From assembly GCF_004153195.1 (NCBI RefSeq), contig NZ_SEMC01000022.1, positions 1-38,471 on the forward strand: DNA of 38,471 bases, given 5' to 3'. Below, in pieces: positions 26,906 to 36,476 of this stretch (positions within the stretch are counted from its first letter, which is position 1; each line of letters starts with the position of its first letter). The position numbers and the translations under genes were made by a program. Below the pieces are notes generated by a model. The model saw nothing but the letters and a program-made list of their open reading frames with translations. It was not told the origin of the DNA and searched no databases. This DNA comes from Sporolactobacillus sp. THM19-2 (GTDB lineage: Bacteria > Bacillota > Bacilli > Bacillales > Sporolactobacillaceae).

Positions 26906-27527
26906 TGTAAGTTAAATGGTGGTGCAGTATTCTAGTCACTCCACTTTATTTGAAGGCGGGGCTAAAAATCCGCCAAAGGGCACATCGATGAAGTTCCTGG
27001 TTTCAGCTTAAGGCGCCCAGCCTTGGGTTGATTCTGGGAGTAAAGGATGTAGGGCGATCCGCAACGGCATGTGGGCGATGACCCTGCGTCCGTGGAGACA
27101 CGTACGTTGTTTGCTTTTAGGCAATGACTAAGTGGAAAACCTGTTTCGTTAGTACTTTTTTCAAGAAAAGCGAACAGCGTAGCCTGCCTTGAGTGGAAAA
27201 GAGGGGATAGAAGCACGTAACCCGGGTTAGCTTGGCCGGCAGCCCTGGCGTGTGCTTGCTTGAAATCAATTCTGCAAAAGAGGCTAGAATAAGGTTTAAG
27301 AGTGCCTGAGGAAATCTCCTAGACTGTCTGCGCTATGCAGCATCAGTGAAGGATTATAGTGCGGTCTGAGTGGCGTTCCAGTTCGATGACCGGCAACGGC
27401 AACGGTCAGTTTTTAAAAGGAAACTGCCTGTATGGCAACATCAGGTAATCTGACGGGAAAACCTACTGGACCTAAGCCGCAGCATTTACTTCACTGGTGA
27501 CCTCCACGTTACATAAACTTTCCAGAC
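26906..27527 (+). ncRNA. ole: OLE RNA (Ornate Large Extremophilic RNA)
   Basis: About 620 nt without a plausible ORF between ispA and oapA-dxs, exactly the place and size known for OLE RNA (about 600 nt). I recognise conserved OLE blocks: GGTGCAGTATTCTAGTCACT near 26920, GGCGGGGCTAAAAATCCGCC near 26956, GGGCACATCGATGAAGTTCC near 26978, AGGGCGATCCGCAACGGCAT near 27050, and GGTGACCTCCACGTTACATA near 27496. In Alkalihalobacillus halodurans this RNA forms a membrane-bound ribonucleoprotein with OapA (also OapB and OapC), and its loss gives sensitivity to ethanol, cold and magnesium. Its biochemical action is still unresolved. Both ends are estimates: the 5' end from the promoter, the 3' end from the last conserved block. 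Confidence 0.93.
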
Positions 27528-27596
27528 ATGAATACCATAAATATCAGGGATGTGACGATTGGTCCGGGCAATCAGTAAGTAATAAATCCGGATCGA

Positions 27597-28229
27597 ATGT
27601 GTATGAAGAATGATTTCAGAAAATCACTGAAATGGGCAATACCTTTAGCCGTTATCACGATAGTGCTGGCGGCTATTTTTTCTATCATTTCAACAGCAGT
27701 GCTGCATGATTCAAATGTGATTACCGGCACTATTGTTGTACTTGTGATTATTTTTATCGCCCTTTTTTTCGATATCATCGGCGTAGCAGCTACCGCTTCA
27801 AATGAAGCGCCTTTTCATTCTATGGCTTCAAACGGTATGAAAGGGGCAAGGTATGCAGTATGGCTGACAAAAAATGCAGATCGTGTCAATACATTTTGTA
27901 CGGATGTCATAGGCGATATCAGCTCAATCATCAGTGGTACGGCGGCTTCAGTCGTGGTTGTGCAGATTCTGGTCCTGCTATCCAGAGTCGACAGCGGTAT
28001 CGTTGAGTATGTTCTCTCCGTTGTGATAACATGTATGGTGGCGGCGCTTACAGTGTTTGTCAAAGCGCTGGGCAAATCATTTGCTATAAAAAATGCTACA
28101 AATATCATTTACCATACCGGATTTTTTATCTATTTCATCGAGCACCATCTTCATATTCCGCTCCTTCGTTTCCTTGATAAAAGAAACAGTAGTAAATCAA
28201 GGATAAAAAAGAGGAAAAAGGACGTGTGA
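27597..28229 (+). CDS. oapA: OapA, OLE-associated membrane protein
   Basis: A 210 aa membrane protein directly downstream of OLE RNA. Membrane segments at about 12-34, 42-66, 112-133 and 138-158. The conserved acidic DxxxD motif of OapA is seen as DVIGD (residues 103-107), preceded by NADRVNTFC and followed by ISSIISG. The C-terminus is very basic ([11 protein letters not shown]), suited to RNA contact. ATG 27597 or ATG 27603 could be the start; neither has a strong Shine-Dalgarno, unusual in this window. It ends 4 bases before dxs. OapA recruits OLE RNA to the membrane. Confidence 0.92.
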   Translation: MCMKNDFRKSLKWAIPLAVITIVLAAIFSIISTAVLHDSNVITGTIVVLVIIFIALFFDIIGVAATASNEAPFHSMASNGMKGARYAVWLTKNADRVNTFCTDVIGDISSIISGTAASVVVVQILVLLSRVDSGIVEYVLSVVITCMVAALTVFVKALGKSFAIKNATNIIYHTGFFIYFIEHHLHIPLLRFLDKRNSSKSRIKKRKKDV

Positions 28230-28233
28230 TCTA

Positions 28234-30156
28234 TTGGATGTCACTTCAATTAAAAATCCCGAATTCCTGAAAAACATGTCGACTTCACAGATGAATCATC
28301 TTGCTGCGGATATCCGTACTTTTCTTATTGAAAAGCTGTCAAAAACGGGTGGCCATCTCGCCCCCAACCTGGGTGTCGTCGAGCTGACACTGGCCCTTCA
28401 CAAAGAATTTAACAGCCCGACAGATAAGCTGATCTGGGATGTCGGGCATCAGACCTATGTTCATAAGATCCTGACTGGCCGTGGAGGACGCTTTGATACG
28501 TTACGTCAATATAAAGGACTTTGCGGTTTTCCAAAACGAAGTGAGAGTGAACATGATGTCTGGGAGACAGGACATAGTTCCACGTCTCTGTCTGCAGCAC
28601 TCGGCATGGCTGTGGCGAGAGATCTGAAAAAAGAAGACTATGAAGTCGTGGCGATTATCGGGGATGGAGCGCTTACCGGCGGTATGGCTCTTGAAGCTTT
28701 AAATAATATCGGACAAATGAAAAAAGATATGATCATTGTGCTTAATGATAATGAAATGTCGATTGCTCCAAATGTCGGAGCCCTTCATAATATGCTCGAC
28801 AGAATTCGATCGGCTGAGAAATACAATCGTGCTAAAGAAGACATTGAATTTCTTATGAAGAAAATACCTGCCTTTGGCGGGAAAATTGCTTCCGTCGCAG
28901 AGCGGGTAAAAGACCGCCTGAAGTATCTTCTGATGTCCGGCGTTTTTTTCGAGGAACTTGGTATTTCATATCTTGGACCTGTTGACGGGCACAATATCAG
29001 TGCGCTGATTGATAATCTGAAACTTGCCCGGAAGCGCAGAGGACCGGTCCTCATCCATGTTCTGACGCAGAAGGGTAAGGGCTACAAACCTGCCGAGATG
29101 GATTCAGTCGGTACCTGGCATGGCACGGGTCCTTATAAAATCGAGTCCGGCGCCTTTATAAAACCGGTTACTTCGGCCCCTTCCTATAGTAAAGTAGTCA
29201 GCGGGACCCTTCAGGAGCTGGCACGCAAGGATAAAAGAATCACAGTGATTACACCGGCTATGGTTGTTGGATCAAAGCTTGAGGGGTTCGCCAAAGAATT
29301 CCCCGACCGGCTGTTTGATGTAGGAATAGCCGAACAGCATGCCGCGACATTTGCTGCTGGTCTGGCTACTCAGAAAATGAAGCCGGTTCTGTTTATTTAC
29401 TCAACTTTTCTGCAGCGGGCCTATGATCAGGTTCTTCACGATATTTGCCGGCAGAATCTCAATGTCATGATCGCTGTAGATCGTGCAGGGCTTGTCGGAG
29501 CAGATGGGGAAACCCATCAGGGCGTCTTTGATATTGCATTTCTCCGCTCTCTTCCGAATCTTAAAATCATGATGGGTAAGGATGAGAATGAATTAAGGAA
29601 TATGGTTTATACAGCGATAAAGTATAATGATGGACCGATTGCCGTTCGTTTCCCGAGAGGAAACGGGCTCGGGGTTGCTTTTGATCAACATCCCTCTGAA
29701 ATTCCGATAGGCAAGTGGGAAGTTCTAAGAGAGGGATCGGACGCCTACATTCTTTCATTTGGCCCCATGTTACAGGTTGCGATTGAAGCCGCTCATCAGT
29801 TGCAGTCGAAAGGGCTTCAGATTGGTGTCATTAATGCACGCTTTATCAAGCCACTTGATAAAGACATGCTTATCAGGCTCGCCAAAGAAAAAAAGCCTGT
29901 ACTGACGCTGGAAGAAGGAGTTCTTGCAGGTGGCTTTGGTTCAAGCATTCTTGAATTTTATGCTGATCAGAAAGAATACGGCCTGATGATTGACCGGATG
30001 GGCATTCCGGATACCTTTATTGAACACGGCAGTGTCAGAGAACTTCTGAAGGGACTGGGCCTGACGAGTGAGCATGTCTGCGCAAGGATCAGCAGTATGA
30101 TCGCAGGGCAGGAAAATCAGGAAGCAGCGAAACGACAGAGGGTCTCCTCGTCATGA
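28234..30156 (+). CDS. dxs: 1-deoxy-D-xylulose-5-phosphate synthase
   Basis: A 640 aa thiamine diphosphate enzyme that condenses pyruvate and glyceraldehyde 3-phosphate, the first step of the MEP isoprenoid pathway. Visible: [20 protein letters not shown] near 40, [16 protein letters not shown], the ThDP/Mg motif [16 protein letters not shown] near 147, catalytic Glu367 in [15 protein letters not shown], and the transketolase C-domain. TTG start 28234, aligned to the family N-terminus, with AAAGGA some 10 bases upstream. It overlaps yqxC by 4 bases (ATGA). Confidence 0.95.
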   Translation: MDVTSIKNPEFLKNMSTSQMNHLAADIRTFLIEKLSKTGGHLAPNLGVVELTLALHKEFNSPTDKLIWDVGHQTYVHKILTGRGGRFDTLRQYKGLCGFPKRSESEHDVWETGHSSTSLSAALGMAVARDLKKEDYEVVAIIGDGALTGGMALEALNNIGQMKKDMIIVLNDNEMSIAPNVGALHNMLDRIRSAEKYNRAKEDIEFLMKKIPAFGGKIASVAERVKDRLKYLLMSGVFFEELGISYLGPVDGHNISALIDNLKLARKRRGPVLIHVLTQKGKGYKPAEMDSVGTWHGTGPYKIESGAFIKPVTSAPSYSKVVSGTLQELARKDKRITVITPAMVVGSKLEGFAKEFPDRLFDVGIAEQHAATFAAGLATQKMKPVLFIYSTFLQRAYDQVLHDICRQNLNVMIAVDRAGLVGADGETHQGVFDIAFLRSLPNLKIMMGKDENELRNMVYTAIKYNDGPIAVRFPRGNGLGVAFDQHPSEIPIGKWEVLREGSDAYILSFGPMLQVAIEAAHQLQSKGLQIGVINARFIKPLDKDMLIRLAKEKKPVLTLEEGVLAGGFGSSILEFYADQKEYGLMIDRMGIPDTFIEHGSVRELLKGLGLTSEHVCARISSMIAGQENQEAAKRQRVSSS

Positions 30157-30971
30157 AAGATAAAGAAAGGGTAGACGTCTTACTGGTACGGGACGGTTTT
30201 TTTGAATCACGTGAAAGAGCGCAGAGGGCTGTCATGGCCGGAATGGTTTATATTGGGGAACAGCGTGTTGATAAACCCGGTAGTAAAATCGACAGTCATA
30301 CTCAGTTTCTTGTCAAGGGGAACCCGATCCCCTATGTCGGACGCGGCGGGCTGAAACTGGAAAAGGCACTCCGCGTGTTTCCGGTTCACGTCTCAGGTAA
30401 ACTGATGATTGATATTGGTGCTTCGACCGGCGGCTTTACAGACTGTGCCCTGCAAAATGGTGCTGAAAGGGTTTATGCCCTTGATGTCGGCTATAATCAG
30501 CTTGCATGGAAATTGCGAAATGACCGCCGGGTGATTGTCATGGAAAAGACAAATTTCAGATATTGTACACCGGCCGATTTTCAGGAAGGTGTTCCGGAGT
30601 TTGCGACCATTGATGTCTCTTTTATTTCACTGAAAAAAATCTTACCTCCGCTTAAAACCATCCTCCTCCCTGGAGGAGATGTGATTGCGTTAATCAAACC
30701 GCAATTTGAGGCGGGCAGGGATGAGGTTGGAAAGAAAGGGATCGTCCGTGATCCACAGATACACCAATCGGTTCTTAAGAAAATTATCCTTTTTGCTGAA
30801 GAAGCGGGATTTATTCTGAAAGGACTGGATTATTCCCCCATTACCGGAGGAGACGGAAATATTGAATTTCTCACGTGGCTCAAATCGTCTGCTAAAAGAA
30901 GTATTAAAGACCCTTCTTTATTAGTGAATGACGTTGTTTCACGGGCCCACTGCCGACTGGACAGAAAATAA
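30153..30971 (+). CDS. yqxC: YqxC/TlyA family rRNA methyltransferase
   Basis: A 272 aa protein with an N-terminal S4 RNA-binding domain (about 5-62; [20 protein letters not shown]) and an FtsJ-like Rossmann methyltransferase domain with the SAM-binding [18 protein letters not shown] near 87 and the [17 protein letters not shown] segment. TlyA proteins 2'-O-methylate rRNA in mycobacteria; the substrate here is inferred. It is the last gene before a clear terminator. In B. subtilis ahrC follows; here it does not. Confidence 0.92.
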   Translation: MKDKERVDVLLVRDGFFESRERAQRAVMAGMVYIGEQRVDKPGSKIDSHTQFLVKGNPIPYVGRGGLKLEKALRVFPVHVSGKLMIDIGASTGGFTDCALQNGAERVYALDVGYNQLAWKLRNDRRVIVMEKTNFRYCTPADFQEGVPEFATIDVSFISLKKILPPLKTILLPGGDVIALIKPQFEAGRDEVGKKGIVRDPQIHQSVLKKIILFAEEAGFILKGLDYSPITGGDGNIEFLTWLKSSAKRSIKDPSLLVNDVVSRAHCRLDRK

Positions 30972-30979
30972 ATACCGAA

Positions 30980-31005
30980 GAGAGCGTCAGTGGACGCTCT
31001 CTTTT
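30980..31005 (+). terminator. terminator after yqxC
   Basis: A perfect 9-bp stem GAGAGCGTC/GACGCTCTC with loop AGTG (30980-31001) followed by TTTT. It lies 9 bases after the yqxC stop and separates OLE-oapA-dxs-yqxC from recN. Confidence 0.8.
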
Positions 31006-31075
31006 CATATATGGAAAAAAGGTTCAGAAAAACTAAGACTCAGGCGACTTGCCAGTCGGCCAGCTTTTCTTTATA

Positions 31076-31104
31076 TTGACGAAAGATCAAAAACAGGAGA
31101 AAAT
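31076..31104 (+). promoter_or_regulatory. candidate recN promoter
   Basis: TTGACG (31076-31081), 17-base spacer, GAAAAT (31099-31104): good -35, moderate -10. Downstream of the yqxC terminator and just upstream of a LexA-type box. Confidence 0.5.
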
Positions 31105-31111
31105 AGTAACA

Positions 31112-31123
31112 GAACCTGTGTTC
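31112..31123. promoter_or_regulatory. candidate LexA (DinR) operator
   Basis: GAACCTGTGTTC fits the Gram-positive SOS box GAAC-N4-GTTC exactly, with G following as in the longer consensus. It sits at the predicted recN transcription start, 21 bases before the start codon, where bound LexA would block initiation. Confidence 0.65.
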
Positions 31124-31144
31124 GTCAGGAGGTGGGCATACAGG

Positions 31145-32845
31145 ATGCTGTTGGAACTTCAGGTAGAGAACTTTGCCATTATTGATAAACTGAGGATTAA
31201 CTTTGACGAAGGAATGACCGTGATCACTGGTGAAACAGGTGCCGGTAAGTCAATTATTATTGATGCAATTGGACTGCTGTCCGGCGCCCGTGCTTCATCG
31301 GACTTTGTCCGGCAGGGAGCAACAAAAGCGGAACTTGAAGCGCTGTTTGAGGTGGATCCCAAAAATGAAGCGCTTCAGGAACTAAAAGGTATGGGTATTG
31401 ACTGTTCTGATCACATGATTATTCTCAGACGTGAGATATATGCTAAAGGAAAGAGTATCTGCAGGATCAACGGAAAACTGGTTACCCTGAACATTATGCA
31501 GAAGGTAGGCAGCAGGCTTGTTGATATTCACGGACAGCATGAGCATCAGCTTTTGATGGATCCGACTTATCATCTTCCACTGATTGACCGGTTCGGAGGT
31601 GATAAACTGGCTCATCTGAAGAAGGAATATGAGGCAGCCTATAATCAGGCAGCAGATATCGCGAGGCGTCTGACAAAATTCAACAAAGACGAAAAAATGA
31701 TCGCGCAACGCATGGATCTGCTGAAATATCAGATCCAGGAAATAGAGAAAGCGTCAATCACCCCCGGTGAAGACGAATCTCTGCTTGAAGAGAAAAGAAA
31801 GCTGGCCAATTTTGAGAAGGTTTTTCAGACGCTCAAATCCGTCTATGAGTCGCTTGATGGTGAGAACAGGGGACTGGACTGGATTCGAAGAGCAGCTTCT
31901 GAACTTGAATCCGTTCAGGATCTGGACAAGGATATCGGTTCCATTTCAGAAGATGTGACAAACAGTCTTTATATGCTGGAAGAACGCGCCACAGCTGTCC
32001 GTGATTATCTGGAACAGATGGAATACCAGCCAGGGCGACTTGACGAGATAGAACAGAGGTTGAGTGAGCTGGATCTTTTAAAAAGAAAATACGGCTCAAC
32101 CCTTGAAGAAATTCTGAACTATTATAAAAACATTAAAGAGGAGTATGATGCACTCACTCATCGGGATGAGAACTGTGAAGAACTGCAACATGCATTACGT
32201 GCTCAGATGGACACCTTAAGAGAACGCGCCCTTTCTTTGTCCACAATGAGACAAAAAACGACATCCGGACTGAATCAGGCTGTAAACAGTCAGCTTAAAG
32301 ATCTCTGCATGCCGCACGCTGTTTTTAAATCGATCATTCGGAGACAGGATCGTCTCGACCATTTTGAAAGTTACAGGCAGACAGGCATAGATGATGCGGA
32401 ATTTCTCATTTCAACAAACCCGGGAGAACCGATGAAACCTCTTGCAAAGACAGCTTCAGGCGGAGAACTGTCCCGAATTATGTTGGCTTTAAAGGTTAAT
32501 TTTAAACAAATTATGAACGTTTCTACTGTTATCTTTGATGAGGTTGATACAGGCGTGAGCGGCCGTGTGGCTCAGGCAATGGCTGAGAAGATTTTCAGCC
32601 TGTCTAAAGCGTCGCAGGTATTTTGTATCACGCATCTTCCTCAGGTCGCTTCGATGGCAGACCATCATTTATATATTTCAAAGCGGGTCACTGCTGAACA
32701 TCGCACAAAAACATCAGTAAAGAAACTCAATGACGCCGATAAAATACGGGAGATCGGCCGAATGATATCTGGCACTGAAATCACTGATCTGACAAAAAAA
32801 CATGCCCGTGAAATGCTCGAAATGGCTGGAAAAGTGAAAAAATAA
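31145..32845 (+). CDS. recN: DNA repair protein RecN
   Basis: A 566 aa SMC-like ATPase acting early in double-strand break repair. Walker A GETGAGKS near residue 30, a long coiled coil (about 160-370), ABC signature TASGGELSRIMLALK near 438 and Walker B VIFDEVDTGVSG near 463. The start is ATG 31145 with AGGAGGTG upstream, and homology begins at LLELQVENFAIID; the frame is open 32 codons further upstream but those carry no homology. Here it has its own promoter and SOS-type box instead of being read from the dxs-yqxC-ahrC transcript. Confidence 0.95.
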   Translation: MLLELQVENFAIIDKLRINFDEGMTVITGETGAGKSIIIDAIGLLSGARASSDFVRQGATKAELEALFEVDPKNEALQELKGMGIDCSDHMIILRREIYAKGKSICRINGKLVTLNIMQKVGSRLVDIHGQHEHQLLMDPTYHLPLIDRFGGDKLAHLKKEYEAAYNQAADIARRLTKFNKDEKMIAQRMDLLKYQIQEIEKASITPGEDESLLEEKRKLANFEKVFQTLKSVYESLDGENRGLDWIRRAASELESVQDLDKDIGSISEDVTNSLYMLEERATAVRDYLEQMEYQPGRLDEIEQRLSELDLLKRKYGSTLEEILNYYKNIKEEYDALTHRDENCEELQHALRAQMDTLRERALSLSTMRQKTTSGLNQAVNSQLKDLCMPHAVFKSIIRRQDRLDHFESYRQTGIDDAEFLISTNPGEPMKPLAKTASGGELSRIMLALKVNFKQIMNVSTVIFDEVDTGVSGRVAQAMAEKIFSLSKASQVFCITHLPQVASMADHHLYISKRVTAEHRTKTSVKKLNDADKIREIGRMISGTEITDLTKKHAREMLEMAGKVKK

Positions 32846-32973
32846 AAGGCTGGAACAGCTATCCTTTATTGGCAATAATCCATCTGTCTGTTCACTCATA
32901 ATTATCTCCTGCTCAGGCAATTTTAATTAATGCACGGCAACAGGCTGGTGCGTGTACGGAGCGAGGAGAGTGA

Positions 32974-34221
32974 GTGATGAGAAATATAAATAAATGGTTT
33001 GGGGTGTTCGTCTGCCTGTCAATTTTGGTCACTACAGCATTTGTTTTCGGGTCTGGTTTTGAAAAAAATCAACGATTAAATCACCGATCAGTGAGTATGG
33101 AGCATCTGTTTCATCCTTATCTTTCCGGCGGCTCACCACTTGCTGCAGAAATGCGAAAGGTAAAACTGAATACACTTCGGGAACAGAATGGTCATGCCGT
33201 GGCAGCCCATAACTTTTCAAAACAGAAGACCGGCGACGAACTTCGACTGGTCCCGGGCGGTCAGTCAATAGGTGTTAAAATCAAAACACGTGGCGTACTG
33301 GTGGTTGGGTACCATCTTATCAACAGTAATCGCGGTCAGGCTTCACCCGGAGAGTCGGCAGGTATTCAGATTGGGGATATCATAACGAAAATCAACGGTC
33401 GTCAGATGAGTTCCATAACGGATGTACGCCAGATCATTGATCGGGCATCTGCTCAAAAAAAGATGCAAGTGGATCTTATTCGCAGACATACGATATTAAA
33501 AAAGCAACTGATGCCGGTAAAAGGTAAAGATGAGGGAAGATTTCAGATTGGCCTGTATATCAGAGACTCTGCCTCCGGGATCGGTACCATGACTTTTTAT
33601 GACCCGAAATCAAATGCATATGGAGCTCTCGGACACACTATTTCCGATCGTGACACCGGGCAACCGGTTCCTGTGAAAAACGGTCAGATTGTTCGTTCTA
33701 TGGTGCAGGCTATTCAAAGAGGGGCAGAGGGTAACCCGGGAGAGAAGATTGCCTTTTTCCCCGATCATGCACAGCAGATTGGAACGATAAATAGAAATAC
33801 AGCTTTCGGCATTTACGGATATCTGCAGAACAATGATTTGATGTATCAGAACCGACGTATGCAGGCTCTTCCCGTAGCAAAACCGGATCAGGTTCACGAA
33901 GGTGCAGCTCAGATTCTGACGGTATTGAACGGAAGTCGTGTCGAAGCATTCGATGTTCGCATCTTAAACGCGGTATCTCAGAAAAATCCAGAAACAAAGG
34001 GAATTGTGATTAAGATAACTGACCCCAGGTTACTTCAGGTAACGGGCGGAATCATTCAGGGAATGAGTGGAAGTCCCATTATTCAGGACGGCAGACTCGT
34101 CGGTGCAGTCACCCATGTTTTTGTCAATGATCCAACCTGTGGCTATGGGGTTCATATTAAATGGATGCTTCACGAAGCTGGCATTCAACAATCCAGAATA
34201 ACCGAGGAATCTGCAAGTTAA
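32974..34221 (+). CDS. spoIVB: SpoIVB, sporulation serine peptidase (S55 family)
   Basis: A 415 aa forespore-made protease that signals across the intermembrane space to start pro-sigma-K processing by cleaving SpoIVFA. N-terminal membrane anchor/signal (about 8-27), PDZ domain (about 95-170; SPGESAGIQIGDIITKING), and the S55 peptidase domain with His in GALGHTISD (about 214-222) and Ser in GMSGSPII (about 364-371). GAGGAGAG precedes ATG 32974. It is followed by spo0A, the standard Bacillales order. Confidence 0.94.
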   Translation: MMRNINKWFGVFVCLSILVTTAFVFGSGFEKNQRLNHRSVSMEHLFHPYLSGGSPLAAEMRKVKLNTLREQNGHAVAAHNFSKQKTGDELRLVPGGQSIGVKIKTRGVLVVGYHLINSNRGQASPGESAGIQIGDIITKINGRQMSSITDVRQIIDRASAQKKMQVDLIRRHTILKKQLMPVKGKDEGRFQIGLYIRDSASGIGTMTFYDPKSNAYGALGHTISDRDTGQPVPVKNGQIVRSMVQAIQRGAEGNPGEKIAFFPDHAQQIGTINRNTAFGIYGYLQNNDLMYQNRRMQALPVAKPDQVHEGAAQILTVLNGSRVEAFDVRILNAVSQKNPETKGIVIKITDPRLLQVTGGIIQGMSGSPIIQDGRLVGAVTHVFVNDPTCGYGVHIKWMLHEAGIQQSRITEESAS

Positions 34222-34339
34222 ATGAATATAATACGACATCATCATGTCGAGAAATGTCAGATGGTGTCATAATAAATCAGTTTATCCGATAAAAGGGCAA
34301 TGATGAGGGAAAAATATTGAAGAAATCAAAACCGAGAAT

Positions 34340-34368
34340 AAAGGATTACTTTCTCCCCTGTCGAAAAG
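34340..34368 (+). promoter_or_regulatory. spo0A sigma-H-type promoter with overlapping 0A box
   Basis: AAAGGATTA (34340-34348) matches the sigma-H -35 (RnAGGAwww) exactly; 11 bases later GTCGAAAAG fits most of the -10 (RnnGAATww). The perfect 0A box TGTCGAA (34359-34365) overlaps this -10. A weaker 0A-like TGTCGAG lies at 34245-34251. This mirrors the autoregulated sporulation promoter of B. subtilis spo0A. Confidence 0.65.
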
Positions 34369-34402
34369 TTAAAGTGTAAAACTTTTTGGAAGGGGGCTTT
34401 TT

Positions 34403-35215
34403 TTGTTGCAAAAAATTAAAGTGGGTCTTACCGATGACAACCAGGAACTGATTATGCTGATTTCTGAATACCTGAAAACTCAGGATGACATTGAGGTTAC
34501 AGGAACCGCCAGAAATGGTCAGGAGTGCCTTGAAATGCTGAAAACGATATCTCCCGATGTCCTTCTGCTTGATATTATTATGCCGCATCTGGACGGAATT
34601 GGTGTTCTCGAACAGCTGCATCAGAACAGTACACTGCCCAGGCCAAAAATTATTATGCTTACCGCATTCGGTCAGGAAGACGTTACGAAAAAGGCAGTTG
34701 AACTGGGTGCATCTTATTTTATTTTGAAACCGTTTGACATGCCTAATCTTGCTAATCAGATTCGACAGATCGCCGGAAAAAAGGAGATGGACTCCATGTT
34801 TTCAAATCGCACGGCGAATTCATCTGTGTCCATCGTCCGCAGTCACGATTTAAATGCCAGCATTACTCATATTATTCATGAAATTGGTGTTCCGGCTCAT
34901 ATTAAAGGGTATATGTATTTAAGAGAAGCCATTTCAATGGTTTATCACAATATTGAACTTCTCGGATCGATTACCAAGGTGCTTTACCCTGATATTGCAA
35001 AAAAGTACAAAACAACGCCCAGCCGTGTAGAACGGGCGATCCGTCATGCCATCGAAGTCGCATGGAGTCGTGGTAATGTCGATTCCATTGTTTCACTGTT
35101 CGGTTATACAGTATCCATGTCCAAAGCTAAACCCACGAATTCAGAATTCATTGCCATGGTCGCTGACAAACTTCGGATTGAAAACAGAGCAGGGGATTCA
35201 ATGGAGGTTCATTGA
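34403..35215 (+). CDS. spo0A: Spo0A, master regulator of sporulation
   Basis: A 270 aa response regulator, phosphorylated through the phosphorelay, that switches on sporulation genes at 0A boxes. Receiver domain (about 1-125) with acidic pocket DDN (11-13) and phospho-acceptor Asp57 in [12 protein letters not shown], Thr in [15 protein letters not shown] and Lys in LKPFDM. The C-terminal DNA-binding domain is nearly identical to B. subtilis ([44 protein letters not shown]). Two adjacent TTG codons (34403, 34406) follow AAGGGGG; the second would number the acceptor Asp56 as in B. subtilis. Confidence 0.97.
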   Translation: MLQKIKVGLTDDNQELIMLISEYLKTQDDIEVTGTARNGQECLEMLKTISPDVLLLDIIMPHLDGIGVLEQLHQNSTLPRPKIIMLTAFGQEDVTKKAVELGASYFILKPFDMPNLANQIRQIAGKKEMDSMFSNRTANSSVSIVRSHDLNASITHIIHEIGVPAHIKGYMYLREAISMVYHNIELLGSITKVLYPDIAKKYKTTPSRVERAIRHAIEVAWSRGNVDSIVSLFGYTVSMSKAKPTNSEFIAMVADKLRIENRAGDSMEVH

Positions 35216-35242
35216 CCGGCAACCATCCAAATACTGAAAATA

Positions 35243-35279
35243 AGCGTGCGATCCTGAAAAAGGATGCATGCTTTTTTTT
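35243..35279 (+). terminator. spo0A terminator
   Basis: An imperfect hairpin (AGCGTGCGATCC pairing with GGATGCATGCT, one bulge) around a TGAAAAA loop, followed by eight T (35272-35279). Confidence 0.78.
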
Positions 35280-35324
35280 GAAAATGAATGCAGTTGCGTG
35301 TACACTGCTTTTTCCAAAAAGGAT

Positions 35325-35352
35325 TTGGAAAAACAGGATAATATGGTATATT
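35325..35352 (+). promoter_or_regulatory. candidate promoter of the sugar transporter gene
   Basis: TTGGAA (35325-35330), 16-base spacer, TATATT (35347-35352), about 80 bases upstream of the start codon and after the spo0A terminator. Confidence 0.5.
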
Positions 35353-35431
35353 AGACAGTATCAGTCGAAAAAAGAAGAAATTAACATGAATTTCCAAATT
35401 GATTTTTTTGGCATGGGAAGGTGCAGACACG

Positions 35432-36295
35432 TTGACCGGTTTAATGATCGCCCTGATTCCGGCCTTGCTGTGGGGTACGCTTCCTCTCGTCAGCACAAAA
35501 ATGGGAGGAACGCCAAATCAGCAGGCCTTCGGTATGACAATTGGTGCTATTTTTTTTTCAATAGTCGTATCCTTTATTGTTCCACCGATATTTAATTGGA
35601 CGGTAGTCATGATTAGCTTTATTTCGGGGCTGTTCTGGGCAGTCGGCCAGCTTTATCAGTTTGCTGCAATGAAAACAATCGGTATTTCAAAAACCATGCC
35701 TGTATCAACGGGTATGCAGCTTGCCGGAGCTGCATTGTGCGGTGTATTGATTTTTGGTGAATGGAATACGGCGTTCAGACTGTCAGTTGGTCTGACAGCT
35801 CTGGTTCTTATCGTAGCCGGCGTTCTCTGTACATCACATGAACCTGGAAAAAATGGACATACTGAATCCATAAGCATGATAAAGGGTATCCTTTTATTGC
35901 TTCTGTCCACTTCCGGGTATGTATCGTATATTGTCATACTTCGTTTGTTTGACATCAACGGATGGTCGGCTATTCTTCCTCAGTCGGCCGGAATGATCAC
36001 AGGTGCTTTATTATTGTCCGGACGGCAGGCCAGCCATCTCATAACAAGGGAAACAGCCGGGAATATGATATCCGGTCTGATGTGGGGAGGCGGGAACATT
36101 GCCTTACTTATGGCAACGAAACTGGAAGGAGTAGCAACCAGTTTCTCTCTGTCTCAGGTCGGTACCGTTCTTTCAACACTCGGGGGCATTTTCTTACTGG
36201 GTGAGAAAAAATCAAAAACGCAAATGATATTTGTCATGGCGGGCTGTTTCCTTATAGTTACCGGCGGTGTTCTCCTTGGTATGACAAAACAGTGA
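35432..36295 (+). CDS. GlcU-type glucose/ribose uptake permease (GRP family, DMT superfamily)
   Basis: A 287 aa membrane protein with ten evenly spaced hydrophobic segments and the GRP signatures LIPALLWGTLPLVSTKMGG at the N-terminus, FWAVGQLYQFAAMKTIGISKT near 72, and STGMQLAGAALCGVLIFGEW near 95. The length equals B. subtilis GlcU, a proton-linked glucose transporter; exact sugar specificity is inferred. I place the start at TTG 35432 after GGAAGGTG; TTG 35399 extends the frame but has no ribosome site. GlcU is often paired with gdh; here it stands alone, next to ptsH. Confidence 0.8.
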   Translation: MTGLMIALIPALLWGTLPLVSTKMGGTPNQQAFGMTIGAIFFSIVVSFIVPPIFNWTVVMISFISGLFWAVGQLYQFAAMKTIGISKTMPVSTGMQLAGAALCGVLIFGEWNTAFRLSVGLTALVLIVAGVLCTSHEPGKNGHTESISMIKGILLLLLSTSGYVSYIVILRLFDINGWSAILPQSAGMITGALLLSGRQASHLITRETAGNMISGLMWGGGNIALLMATKLEGVATSFSLSQVGTVLSTLGGIFLLGEKKSKTQMIFVMAGCFLIVTGGVLLGMTKQ

Positions 36296-36311
36296 GAGAT
36301 GTATTTTTTTC

Positions 36312-36340
36312 ATGACAGGAGCACTCAGTAATGTTAAAAT
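36312..36340 (+). promoter_or_regulatory. candidate ptsH promoter
   Basis: ATGACA (36312-36317), 17-base spacer, TAAAAT (36335-36340) with a TGn extension. It implies a leader of about 130 bases before the ptsH start, in which I see no strong structure. Confidence 0.55.
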
Positions 36341-36476
36341 AGATCTATGGTTTTTGCAGGATTCTGTCGGTATTTCAAATGTAAACGGTGTTTAGGTCGA
36401 TTCCGTTAGAAAATGATTTGCCGTATGTTTCCTGAAGCTGTTAATTTTTGATAAAGGAATGGAGAGAGTAAACACA

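Noticed and set aside
26962-27216. 84-codon reverse ORF inside OLE RNA
   Set aside because: It lies wholly within conserved OLE sequence, has no ribosome site and no protein-like character.
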